DNA of 57,743 bases from NCBI GenBank assembly GCA_023428135.1, contig JAEYZG010000029.1, forward strand, positions 1 to 57,743, written 5' to 3'. Under the pieces are notes generated by a model, which saw only the letters and a list, made by a program, of their open reading frames with translations, had not been told where the DNA came from and made no database searches. Each line of letters begins with the position of its first letter. The first letter of the stretch is position 1. Of this stretch, positions 44,201 to 52,420 are shown in pieces. Source of the stretch: Bacteroidota bacterium (GTDB lineage Bacteria; Bacteroidota; Bacteroidia; Cytophagales; Cytophagaceae). The translations under genes were made by a program, and so were the position numbers.

Positions 44201-46253
44201 AGAAGGGGAACAACTATGGGGAACAAGTTCTTTTATTTATATTCATAATAGTCCGGAAGGTTGGTCTCAGAGTCAGTATCCTCAGTTTCTCAAAGATGAT
44301 GGAATAAGTTCCATTGTAGATACAGTAGGAGGCACTTTTAAATTTTCTGATCAGAAAACCAGAATTATCATACATACTGCCGGTCCAAGTTTTTACCCGC
44401 CGGTAAATACAGAGTATCCACAATTGTCAGATTACCAGTTTGTACAAACCATCATAAATACCAATGGTATACCTTGGGTTTACAATGGCAGAGGGGGATG
44501 CCAGACAGATGTTCTTGTAGGAAGGATGCTAGGCTTAGCATTTGACAGAATAAGTAGTGATTTTTATGTGGCGAGTCGTGGAGTAAATCTATGCGGAAGA
44601 GCAGAACGTGTTATTGCGGCTCTTCAGGAACCAGAATATTCAACCTATATCAATAGCGTTAAGTATGGTGACTATATAGCATTAATTAGCCATGGAATGG
44701 TTTCTTTTGAAAATTGGTCTGAAGCTACAAAAGATCTTTTTAAAAAGGACTTAGGCGCAAAATTGATAGATAGTCTTAAAAATAATTATGCTTATATAAT
44801 TCTGACTAAAAAAGGCCTTTCTACTCCAATCTATGAAAGGTATTCTGAAACTCAACTTGATCTTGATACAGTTTTGTTGGGGAATAATTACAAGGGATCT
44901 ATTACATCTACTTTAATTGGTCCTGCAGATGAATGGGGTAGTCTTTTTAATAAGGTTGAAAAAGAAGCTAATGATAATTTTGAAATTAAGATTATCAGAT
45001 TTAATCTTAACGGTGTTTCCGATACTTTGGCTATTCCACAGAAAGACAGCCTTGATCTGAATACTTTAATAAATGCTGATCAGTATCCTTATATAAAACT
45101 ATATGCAGAAATGCTGGATAGCGTAAATCTTACTCCTCCTGATTTGAGGAAGTGGCAGGTTATTTATAGTCCTGTTCCAGAAGGAACAATAAGTCCCGTC
45201 GCAGGAAAGATGGAACAATATAAAATCAATCAAAAACAGGAAGGGGCACCTATCAATCTGGATTTTGATTTTACGAATATCACCAACATACCATTCAAGG
45301 ATAGTTTGAAAGTGAAATATACACTCAAGAGTATTTCAACTGGAAAAGTTGATACATCTATAGTGAACATTGGGAAACTAGGTCCTCTTGCAACCGTTCG
45401 ATTTAACCATGATATTAAAACAGCAGGGTTTTCAGGAAAAAATTTATTTCAGACTTATGTAAATCCTCGCCTTCAGAAGGAGCAGTATTACAATAATAAT
45501 ATCCTTGAAGTAAACTTTGAAGTTGAAGGAGATAAAACCAATCCTTTGCTGGATGTTATATTTGATGGTGTTCATATTATGGATGGAGATTTGGTTTCTC
45601 CAAACCCTCTGATAAGCATCATTATTCATGATGAAAATAAGTATCTTTTTAAAACTGATTCTGTAGGGATATCTGTTTTCTTACAAAGGCCTGGGCAAAA
45701 TCCTGAAGCTATCTATTTTTCAAATCCGGATATTTTAAGATGGGGGCAAACTGCTAATACTAGATCCAATACCTTCAGCATTGACTATAATCCTAAAAAT
45801 CTTCCTGATGGAACTTATAAATTAATTGTTCAAGGAGCAGATGCTTCAAATAATAAGTCAGGTAAGAATTTTTATGAAATAACATTTACTGTTGAAAATG
45901 CTTCTACGATTTCACATTTTTATCCTTATCCCAATCCGTTTTCTACGTCTACCAGATTTGTGTTTACTCTTACAGGAAGCTATATTCCTGAAGATCTGAA
46001 AATTCAAATAATGACTGTAACAGGAAAAGTAGTGAGAGAGATTACCAAGTCTGAACTTGGATCGATACGAATAGGAAATAATATATCAGATTATGCATGG
46101 GATGGGAGAGATGAGTTTGGAGATAAACTGGCTAATGGCGTCTATCTGTATAGAGTAGTTATTAAAAATGCCGGAGAAAATTTTAAGCAAAGAGCAACTG
46201 CGGGAGACAAGGCGTTTAAAAAGGATTACGGAAAGTTATACATACTCCGTTAA
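41229..46253 (+). CDS. porU2: C25-family cysteine protease, putative T9SS sortase PorU2
   Basis: This 1674-residue protein has a signal peptide ('LFSFIIFFHCSFGQ') and an N-terminal beta domain ('SGQRYFRIPVSKTGIYALTY'). The gingipain-type C25 domain has catalytic His639 in 'GLITFFGHSSPVFSD' and Cys673 in 'ILMNGCSSSNVFWG'. The long C-terminal half holds beta-sandwich modules. The extreme end is a FlgD/T9SS-CTD-like domain ('YPYPNPFSTSTRFVF', 'YAWDGRDEFGDKLANGVYLYRV'). PorU cleaves sorting domains and attaches cargo to the cell surface; the larger size (about 1,100-1,300 in PorU) fits the PorU2 group. Its position behind a PorV/PorQ-type gene supports a T9SS role. Confidence 0.86.
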   Translation: MEKRFLKYGCLFSFIIFFHCSFGQIYGNEWIVSGQRYFRIPVSKTGIYALTYNDLVNAGVPLSSADCRKIQLFHRGKEQAILIKGEEDAHFDQNDSLIFYGIRNNGELDSLLYDPYNSQPHKYFSLYSDTTAYFLTISNSINGKRMQEVTGALSGTSEPYHLEEILNVYTDEYDRGMNYSIETAKSSWDYGEGWTGYVKYKGESSEYLFNTINYYSTGQLPKLEILFSGRNDLNHNVQVILGNDPASSSYSYIVNGFSNHTNKKFQIDVNPLIFLGGQLKVTIKILGVGSNADAVSVAYMKLTYPQVTDMSGRTEAVLNLLPSATLVSLTNIFSVPSIPVVYDIYDRNNLKRIQGQLSGGNLQLPVNSFSGSKYLITSAANYNGVTRISEADLSPYPLNLNYLIITHRQLWAKANEYASYRQSIEGGGHSPLVVDVQKIYDMFTYGEKTSAAIRKFLNYYIDKGKPEYALIIGKGLDPAHKTNNVYYRLDPIPSRTNPNIAERVDDLIPPGGSPGSDWIYVTGLGGKSKNVPRIPIGRIPAKNNDQVASYLNKVKEHESASTTPNALWRKKLVHLSGGNNPSQVVTFRDYLAGLKSIAEGAYWGGKVKSFVKNSTNPTEFINLSSDVNDGVGLITFFGHSSPVFSDVDIGFVSMNVYGYNNKGKYPMILMNGCSSSNVFWGNSFAEDWTLTANKGAILFIGHSDAGYPVELRRYSDLLYRRMFSDTLGMHRPLGQIQREVIESYLGSTNQEVPVANAEQMILVGDPAIRLYAPGFNQHGKSTTDYAINNSGLFLKSFNSDKITAVSDSFAIGIPISNLGITNSDSFSVCLRRTIGTKIINQSPVYFSPISFEDTVYYTVRSKGADTYGMNNFEITLDCENAIPEADDFINNKATLDYFIPLSAVTCLYPAEFSVVNKQPVTFIAQTTDLFEDEAEFYIELDTSWKFNSPFKKSATLLSGSLIKWQDIKLLDTIVSNDSIVYYWRIKKALEQEGEQLWGTSSFIYIHNSPEGWSQSQYPQFLKDDGISSIVDTVGGTFKFSDQKTRIIIHTAGPSFYPPVNTEYPQLSDYQFVQTIINTNGIPWVYNGRGGCQTDVLVGRMLGLAFDRISSDFYVASRGVNLCGRAERVIAALQEPEYSTYINSVKYGDYIALISHGMVSFENWSEATKDLFKKDLGAKLIDSLKNNYAYIILTKKGLSTPIYERYSETQLDLDTVLLGNNYKGSITSTLIGPADEWGSLFNKVEKEANDNFEIKIIRFNLNGVSDTLAIPQKDSLDLNTLINADQYPYIKLYAEMLDSVNLTPPDLRKWQVIYSPVPEGTISPVAGKMEQYKINQKQEGAPINLDFDFTNITNIPFKDSLKVKYTLKSISTGKVDTSIVNIGKLGPLATVRFNHDIKTAGFSGKNLFQTYVNPRLQKEQYYNNNILEVNFEVEGDKTNPLLDVIFDGVHIMDGDLVSPNPLISIIIHDENKYLFKTDSVGISVFLQRPGQNPEAIYFSNPDILRWGQTANTRSNTFSIDYNPKNLPDGTYKLIVQGADASNNKSGKNFYEITFTVENASTISHFYPYPNPFSTSTRFVFTLTGSYIPEDLKIQIMTVTGKVVREITKSELGSIRIGNNISDYAWDGRDEFGDKLANGVYLYRVVIKNAGENFKQRATAGDKAFKKDYGKLYILR

Positions 46254-46254
46254 A

Positions 46255-47877
46255 ATGAGAATAGGGAGTAAGCTTTGGCATAGAATCATTTTCTGGGCAA
46301 TTCCGCCTCTGTTATTTATCCTGGTTTATTTTTGCATAGGTTTTTATTACGAAAATAATGATGATATATCCAGGGATTATGCTTTAAGAAATCCAGAACA
46401 TCCAATTCTAGGTTTTATTGTTTGGATTCCAATAGTATCTGACGTTCTACGCAGGCTTTATATGTTTGATCCGGCCTTCCCGTTTTACTCGGTGTTTATC
46501 TATGGAATGCTCCTTGCTTCTATTTATATAATAGCCTCATTTTTTATAAATAAGAATTCTTCAGAACATAATCAGTATTGGATGTTTTGGGGCATTTTTC
46601 TTTTGTTTTTTATATGTGCCATTTCTGAAAATGTTATGTATTTAACCTACACCAGGGTTGCAATACTTACATGTGGAACGATTATAATAAAAATAATCTT
46701 TTCTGAAAAACTAAGTCGAATCGAAACTATTCTATTGTGGCTTTTATTGCTGATTGCATCTTTTATAAGACCGAGTACCCTCAATTTATGTATCTTATTT
46801 CTGGCTCCCGCTGTCACCATTAAATTGATTAGGGAAGGACAATTAGCATTAAACAGGTTAATTATAATCATTCCAATCGTTTTCATTTCTGCAAGTATTC
46901 AAGTTGTTGAGAAATCATCTGAATTAAATCAGATTATTGCAATCCAGAAAATATATGATTATAAGTATGTTGATACTAATAAAATTGTAGATGAGAGGGA
47001 CAGGCTTTTGCTCGAAGCTATTTATAAATGGTTTTATGCTGATAAAAAAAATATTAATGCAGAAGTGCTGAATAATATGCTGAAGGATTACCATATTGGA
47101 TATATTAAAGCTGATTTAAAGGGTGATTTAGTCTATTTTGCAGGTTTAGTATTAAGAAATTACTTTTTTTTGCTCTTTATTGGGCTGGCATTGCTTCTGT
47201 TTTTTTATAAAACAAAAACTAAAAAGGAATTTTTATTCTTTGTTTTCTATTACATATTTTTCTGGGCAATGCTAACGTTTATCTCTTTGGCTTTAAAGTC
47301 AGAAGAAAGAATTATTGGTCCTTCGATTCTGCTTTTTACAATCGCTCTGTTTGTATTGGCAGATGCTGGATTTGTAGTTCAATGGATGCTAAAGCAAAAG
47401 GTATTTCTGGTACTGTTCTTAATTTCCCTAGGTGTAACCATTTATAAAATCAAAGGCAGAATAGATTTTAACCTTGCTGCCCGCCAAAAAAATGAAACCA
47501 CATTAAATGTTATAAATGACTTCGGCAGAGGCAAAGTTATAATGATTACCTCGCTGGGCAGTCATATTTCTTTTCTGGATCCGTTTAAGTATTATCCTAT
47601 GTATATGGGAGATAAAATGGTTAGACTTTCCGGCGGCTTATCGTTTTTGCCTGAAAATCAGAAAATGATAAGTAACATAGTTGGCTCAGAATCTGTATTG
47701 AAGTTATTTCAAAAAGCCTCTGCAAATGAAAACTTTGTATTGATAGCTACTGAGGACGATACGGATTTTATAGAAAGATTTTTTCGCTTTTTTTATCAAA
47801 AAGATTTTCGATTTACTTTAATTGAAAAGGAGAGATTTCGTAACGAACAGCTTAAAGCATTTGATGTTTCTCAATAG
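46255..47877 (+). CDS. Polytopic membrane protein, GT-C-like
   Basis: I chose the ATG at 46255, two bases after the sortase stop; the longer frame from 46168 overlaps the sortase CTD and adds no conserved sequence. The 540-residue protein has about eleven hydrophobic segments. The first extracytoplasmic loop contains acidic 'YENNDDISRDYALRN', as in GT-C glycosyltransferases that use polyprenyl-linked sugars. A soluble C-terminal part follows the last helix. I cannot name a family. Its position between the sortase and a clearer GT39-like gene suggests envelope glycosylation, by inference. Confidence 0.6.
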   Translation: MRIGSKLWHRIIFWAIPPLLFILVYFCIGFYYENNDDISRDYALRNPEHPILGFIVWIPIVSDVLRRLYMFDPAFPFYSVFIYGMLLASIYIIASFFINKNSSEHNQYWMFWGIFLLFFICAISENVMYLTYTRVAILTCGTIIIKIIFSEKLSRIETILLWLLLLIASFIRPSTLNLCILFLAPAVTIKLIREGQLALNRLIIIIPIVFISASIQVVEKSSELNQIIAIQKIYDYKYVDTNKIVDERDRLLLEAIYKWFYADKKNINAEVLNNMLKDYHIGYIKADLKGDLVYFAGLVLRNYFFLLFIGLALLLFFYKTKTKKEFLFFVFYYIFFWAMLTFISLALKSEERIIGPSILLFTIALFVLADAGFVVQWMLKQKVFLVLFLISLGVTIYKIKGRIDFNLAARQKNETTLNVINDFGRGKVIMITSLGSHISFLDPFKYYPMYMGDKMVRLSGGLSFLPENQKMISNIVGSESVLKLFQKASANENFVLIATEDDTDFIERFFRFFYQKDFRFTLIEKERFRNEQLKAFDVSQ

Positions 47878-47894
47878 ATTTGAAATTATTGATA

Positions 47895-49610
47895 ATGGGG
47901 GCAAAAGGATATAATAAGGTATCAGTTATATTAAAGATCTTGCTTTTAGCAATACTAGCTTCTATTGTTATAATGTTCTCAGGATCTTTTTTACTGGGAT
48001 ACGAACAAAGTATCAATGCGATTATTACATTATTCAATAAAGAAGAAAGGAAAGAGTTTGTATTTGCTATAGCTACTCAGGATCTGTTTTTTAAAGTTCA
48101 GATATTTCTGGTTATTTTGTTGCTTGTAAGCAGCAGTCTTCTGTGGTTCTTTTGGTATAAACTTGAAGACCTCTTGTCATCTCTAAATGTTTCAATTAAA
48201 ACTATAATAAAAGACTGTATTGCCTTTTATTGGTCAATGACCGCGATAGAACGCTTACTGGCTGGAATAATTCTACTGACATTGATTCTGTACAGATTGT
48301 ATCTGATGTTTAATCTTCCTGTAAATTCTGATGAAATCTGGATGTTTCAGTCTTTTGGTAAGAATAATCCTTTGCTTAGCTTTTTTTGGTATCCTCTTCC
48401 GAGCAACCATGTTCTGCAGACTTTTGCGTCAAGGATTTTTCTTTATTTTTCTCCTTATTCGCTCGTAAGCATGAGATTCCCTGTGGTACTAACAGGAATT
48501 GTAACTTATATCTTATACTGTATTATCGCTGATACTTTCTTAAATAATAAAAGGAATACTTTATTGTCTGCAGTAATATTTTTTGCCTCTGCAGGAGTTA
48601 ATACAAGTCTTGTGTATGCAAGAGGATATGCGTTTACAATGTTATTTACACTACTGTTGATTTATTTTATACTTAAAAACTTCAGAGAGGGAAAAAATAG
48701 TTCTGGTAACTATGTAATATTGTATATTTCAATTGTATTGGGCTTTGTATCTGTGTTTTCATTTGCCTATAATTTTGTAACTATTGTAGGCTTCTTTATT
48801 GTCTATTTATTCTTTAAAGGAAGAATTCAGGAGGCTGGCAAGTTGATCGCGATTTCATTACTTTCAATTGTAACAGTTTTGATAATATATGGTCCTATAT
48901 TTCTTGTTAATGGGTGGGATGCGGTATTTATTCCCCCACACACAAATGAATATTTAGATACTGTCTTAAAAGATCATATAAGAGTAAAGATCATTGACTG
49001 GTTTGTCGGAGTACATAGCGCTGCTCCCTTAATAATTTCAGCAGTGGCGGTTTTACCTATTATTTTATGGTTTGTGAAAAAAGATGAGTCAAGCAGATTA
49101 ATTCTAACATTAAGTATTTTTTCAATGCTTATTCCATGGGTAATTATGTTTGGACATAATGTTTATCCCTCTGGAAGAATGCTAAACTATATATGGATTT
49201 TTATTGCAATAGAAGTAGGAATTTTGTTCTCTGTTATTAAGATAAAAATGAATGAAAAGTTTTTTTCCTTTTCTTTGTTATTTGCCGTAATAACGGTCAT
49301 TGGTTTAAATGAGCTCTCTATAAAGAATGGCGTATTTGGAAAGCATATTAGAACAGGTCTTCATAGTGAAAAGATTGCGGAGAAATTACTTGCTGAAAAC
49401 AGAAGAAACGTGTATTTCGAAAATTCAGAATATAGTATGATGGCAGAATATTTGTATGCTAAATCAGGAATGCCTATCTCTTTTGCCTATTCAAAAAATC
49501 AATCTGTTGATGCTGTAGTCGTTAACAAAGCTTCTACACCTGCACCATGGATTTTAGATAATTTTAAATTAAAATATCAGGACGAAAATGTTTGTATTTA
49601 CGTTCCTTGA
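47895..49610 (+). CDS. GT39/ArnT-like membrane glycosyltransferase
   Basis: The ATG at 47895 is preferred over the TTG at 47880. The 571-residue protein has 11-13 hydrophobic segments. An acidic motif in the first large loop ('LPVNSDEIWMFQSFG') and 'LPSNHVLQTFASRIFL' downstream fit GT-C enzymes, in which a D-E pair binds the lipid-linked sugar donor. 'MRFPVVLTGIVTYILYCI' and 'SLVYARGYAFTMLF' match the dolichyl-phosphate-mannose transferase (GT39) pattern. It lies two to seventeen bases after the previous membrane protein. A dpm1-like donor-synthase gene lies about 4 kb away (53670). The end overlaps folA by 13 bases, convergently. Confidence 0.68.
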   Translation: MGAKGYNKVSVILKILLLAILASIVIMFSGSFLLGYEQSINAIITLFNKEERKEFVFAIATQDLFFKVQIFLVILLLVSSSLLWFFWYKLEDLLSSLNVSIKTIIKDCIAFYWSMTAIERLLAGIILLTLILYRLYLMFNLPVNSDEIWMFQSFGKNNPLLSFFWYPLPSNHVLQTFASRIFLYFSPYSLVSMRFPVVLTGIVTYILYCIIADTFLNNKRNTLLSAVIFFASAGVNTSLVYARGYAFTMLFTLLLIYFILKNFREGKNSSGNYVILYISIVLGFVSVFSFAYNFVTIVGFFIVYLFFKGRIQEAGKLIAISLLSIVTVLIIYGPIFLVNGWDAVFIPPHTNEYLDTVLKDHIRVKIIDWFVGVHSAAPLIISAVAVLPIILWFVKKDESSRLILTLSIFSMLIPWVIMFGHNVYPSGRMLNYIWIFIAIEVGILFSVIKIKMNEKFFSFSLLFAVITVIGLNELSIKNGVFGKHIRTGLHSEKIAEKLLAENRRNVYFENSEYSMMAEYLYAKSGMPISFAYSKNQSVDAVVVNKASTPAPWILDNFKLKYQDENVCIYVP

Positions 49611-50095
49611 TTTTTTGTATAAGTGAGAAAGGTGTAATTGTAAAGGTTTTTTTCATCTGCCAGATGGGCTTCTGTGTTTATTTCTTTCCAAAGTTTCATA
49701 TTGAATTGAAGAAATACATCACCAGCAAAATTCTCATGAATTCTTGTTAGATATAGCTTGTCAGCAAAACTCTCAGACTGATTAATGATGTCTGCTCCTC
49801 CAATGATAAAGGCTTCAGATTCATTATTCTTACTGCAATACTCAAAAGCATCCTCTATCGAATGAACTACAGTGGCTCCTGGTACAGTATAGCTTTTATC
49901 TCTGGTTACAATTACAAATATTCTTCCAGGTAATAGCTTTCCAATGGATTCATAGGTTTTTCTACCCATGATAACATGATGGCCCATTGTCAGGTTCTTA
50001 AAATATTTTAAGTCTGCAGGAAGATGCCAGGGAAGCTTGTTTTCATAACCGATAACATCGTTGGTAGAAACTGCGACTATAATAGATTTCAGCAT
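49598..50095 (-). CDS. folA: Dihydrofolate reductase
   Basis: This 165-residue protein has the DHFR signature 'SIIVAVSTNDVIGYENKLPWHLPADLKYFK' (4-33: I-x-A-x-x-x-N-x-x-I-G and the P-W-x-L-P substrate loop). It continues with 'MGRKTYESIG', 'GRIFVIVTR', 'FIIGGADI' and 'YLTRIHENFAGDVF'. It reduces dihydrofolate to tetrahydrofolate with NADPH. Its start overlaps the fmt stop by seven bases, so the two form an operon that links formyl-folate use with folate recycling. Confidence 0.96.
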   Translation of the reverse strand: MLKSIIVAVSTNDVIGYENKLPWHLPADLKYFKNLTMGHHVIMGRKTYESIGKLLPGRIFVIVTRDKSYTVPGATVVHSIEDAFEYCSKNNESEAFIIGGADIINQSESFADKLYLTRIHENFAGDVFLQFNMKLWKEINTEAHLADEKNLYNYTFLTYTKNQGT

Positions 50096-51018
50096 GGTTT
50101 ATATCCTCTTAAAAATTCGTCGATCATCATTCTTTTCTTTCCCTCAAGCTGAACCTCTTCAAGGCTGAGGTATCCATTGCCTGTTCTGAAATACAGATAG
50201 GTTTTATTATCACATAAAAAAGATTTTTGTTCCGGATTTTCTACATTGATGGCGTTTACGATGGAGGCCTTGTATATCTTTAGAACCTTATCATTTAATA
50301 CGGTCCATGCAGAAGGAATCGGAGATAAACCTCTTATCAGGTTTTCTATATCTATTGATGATTTTGACCAATCAATCTTACCTGTTTCTTTTGAAATTTT
50401 TGGTGCAGGCTTTAGCTCCTGGGACATCACCTGAGGTTTAGGAATTACCGCGTCATTTTTTATTGCATGCACCGTATTCAGTACAAGCTCCGCTCCTAGG
50501 TTCATCAGCCTTCCATAAAGTGTTTCAAAATTATCTTCTGTGTAAATTGGTTCTTTCTTCTGGTAAATAATATCTCCCGTGTCTATTTCGTGCTTAAGGA
50601 AAAATGTGGTAATACCTGTTTCCGTTTCTCCGTTAATAATGGCCCAGTTGATTGGAGCTGCGCCACGGTATTGAGGCAGGAGAGAGGCATGAAGATTAAA
50701 GGTACCTATTTCGGGCATATTCCAGACAGATTCTGGAAGCATACGAAAGGCTACAACTATCTGAAGGTTTGCATTATAACTCTTTAATCCCTCAAGAAAT
50801 ACAGGATCTTTGAGGCTTACAGGCTGTAATACAGGAATGTTTACTGATTCGGCATACTCCTTTACTGGTGAAGCTTTCAGCTTTAATCCACGACCCGCCG
50901 GCTTGTCAGGAGCTGTCACTACAGCTACTACATTATAGGAGTTTTTAACTAAAATTTTCAGACTGGGGACAGCAAAATCTGGTGTTCCCATATAGATGAT
51001 TCTTAGGTCTTTAGACAT
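50089..51018 (-). CDS. fmt: Methionyl-tRNA formyltransferase
   Basis: This 309-residue protein begins 'LRIIYMGTPDFAVPSLKIL'. The catalytic Asn and His are in 'IGTFNLHASLLPQYRGAAPINWAI' (about 102-125) and the Asp in 'FLKHEIDTGDIIYQ'. The C-terminal OB-like domain ends with 'MIDEFLRGYKP'. It formylates Met on initiator tRNA using 10-formyl-tetrahydrofolate. It is the first gene of the fmt-folA pair, with a seven-base overlap. The length is normal. Confidence 0.96.
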   Translation of the reverse strand: MSKDLRIIYMGTPDFAVPSLKILVKNSYNVVAVVTAPDKPAGRGLKLKASPVKEYAESVNIPVLQPVSLKDPVFLEGLKSYNANLQIVVAFRMLPESVWNMPEIGTFNLHASLLPQYRGAAPINWAIINGETETGITTFFLKHEIDTGDIIYQKKEPIYTEDNFETLYGRLMNLGAELVLNTVHAIKNDAVIPKPQVMSQELKPAPKISKETGKIDWSKSSIDIENLIRGLSPIPSAWTVLNDKVLKIYKASIVNAINVENPEQKSFLCDNKTYLYFRTGNGYLSLEEVQLEGKKRMMIDEFLRGYKPC

Positions 51019-51050
51019 AATGTATTTGAGACAGGGAAACGTTGATGAGT

Positions 51051-52262
51051 TTAAAAATCTTTGTATAGAAGATATTTTTTCCTCATGAGCTTATATTTGT
51101 CAAGGTTAGCCTGCCAGCTTTCCCTGATGGCATTTTCGCTCATCCCTTTTTTTATTTGATCCTGCAAGCTACTGTTTCCTGCAAGTTTATTGAAAAAGTT
51201 ATTAAAGTATTTTTCTTTGTCTGGTGCTTTTTTATACATGTCAATGACATATTTCAGCTTCAAACCCGGCTCAGGGGATTGTTTAGTAAGGTCAACTCCA
51301 TAACAGACCTTGTTTTCATATGGAGGATTTTTGGCTCCAGGAGTCGAAACAGGTTTAAATGTATCTTTCCCATATGCGGTATCAGGTGCACCGATAACCT
51401 GAAAGGCTTTGTCTGTTCCTCTTCCTACAGACATTACAGTACCTTCAAACAATCCCAGGGATGGATATAGCATGATTGAAAGTTCGTTTGGCAGGTTTGG
51501 GGAAGGTTTTACAGGTAGTACATAACGGTCTTTGTGTTCATAGTTTTTCACCTTTACAATTTTGAGATTGCATCTTTTGTTGCTGTCGAGCCAGTGTTCT
51601 CCGTTGATCATCTGAGCAAGTTCTGCAACTGTTAGGCCATGAACAATAGGAATAGGGTGCATTCCTACAAAAGACTTATATTTTGGCTCAAGTATCGGGC
51701 CATCAATGTAAGAACCGTTAGGATTAGGTCTGTCAAGAATTACAAGGGTCTTATTGTTTTCAGCACAGGATTCCATTAAATAATGCATAGTACTGATGTA
51801 AGTGTAAAATCTTGCTCCAACATCCTGAATGTCAAAGATGATTACATCAACATCTTTAAGTTGTTCAGCACTGGGCTTTTTGTTGTTGCCATAAAGAGAA
51901 ACAAGTGGTAAGCCTGTCTTCTTATCAACATCATTCTTTACTGTTTCGCCGGCATCTGCCTCTCCACGAAAACCATGCTCCGGCGCAAATATTTTTTTGA
52001 TTTTAACTCCAAGACTAAGTAAGGTGTCTGCCAGGTGGGTATTATTGACCAGGCTGGTTTGGTTTACAACCAAAGCTACATTCTTATCTTTCAGATAAGG
52101 TAAATATTCCCCAATCTGATAAGCCCCAGGGAGAATCGGCGAAGCTGAAGTCTGAGCAGTGTTATCTTTTGCAGAATCAGTTTGTTTATCCATTGAATGG
52201 CAGGATGAAACATTCATCAACAGGCTGAATGATAGAAAAAAAGCCAAAAACATTTTGTCCAT
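51051..52262 (-). CDS. DUF1343 lipoprotein, NamZ-like exo-beta-N-acetylmuramidase
   Basis: This 403-residue protein has a lipoprotein signal ('FFLSFSLLMNVSSCHS'). The DUF1343/NamZ motifs are 'KNVALVVNQTSLVNNTH', 'IFAPEHGFRGEADAGETV', 'PLVSLYG', 'VIIFDIQDVGARFYTYISTMHY', 'LDRPNPNGSYIDGPIL' and 'ELSIMLYPSLGLFEGTVMSVGRGT'. NamZ releases N-acetylmuramic acid from the ends of peptidoglycan glycans, so a periplasmic role in cell-wall recycling is expected. An alternative start at the fourth codon would also give a full signal. Confidence 0.88.
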   Translation of the reverse strand: MDKMFLAFFLSFSLLMNVSSCHSMDKQTDSAKDNTAQTSASPILPGAYQIGEYLPYLKDKNVALVVNQTSLVNNTHLADTLLSLGVKIKKIFAPEHGFRGEADAGETVKNDVDKKTGLPLVSLYGNNKKPSAEQLKDVDVIIFDIQDVGARFYTYISTMHYLMESCAENNKTLVILDRPNPNGSYIDGPILEPKYKSFVGMHPIPIVHGLTVAELAQMINGEHWLDSNKRCNLKIVKVKNYEHKDRYVLPVKPSPNLPNELSIMLYPSLGLFEGTVMSVGRGTDKAFQVIGAPDTAYGKDTFKPVSTPGAKNPPYENKVCYGVDLTKQSPEPGLKLKYVIDMYKKAPDKEKYFNNFFNKLAGNSSLQDQIKKGMSENAIRESWQANLDKYKLMRKKYLLYKDF

Positions 52263-52420
52263 TTTTAAATTTTTTGAATGATAAACAAATATGTAAGTAT
52301 ATTTAAGGGTTAAAATTAAAACGATTTTTCAGATGGTTTATAATTTTCCTTCTTTTATTAAGATCGTTTTTACAATAATCAGTTCTATAAATTGAAAGTT
52401 ATTTTCCGCTCGATCGGTTC

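Noticed and set aside
41229..46253. Naming the C25 protein classical PorU
   Set aside because: It is several hundred residues longer and sits beside a PorV/PorQ-type gene in the arrangement of the PorU2 group; kept as PorU2-like.
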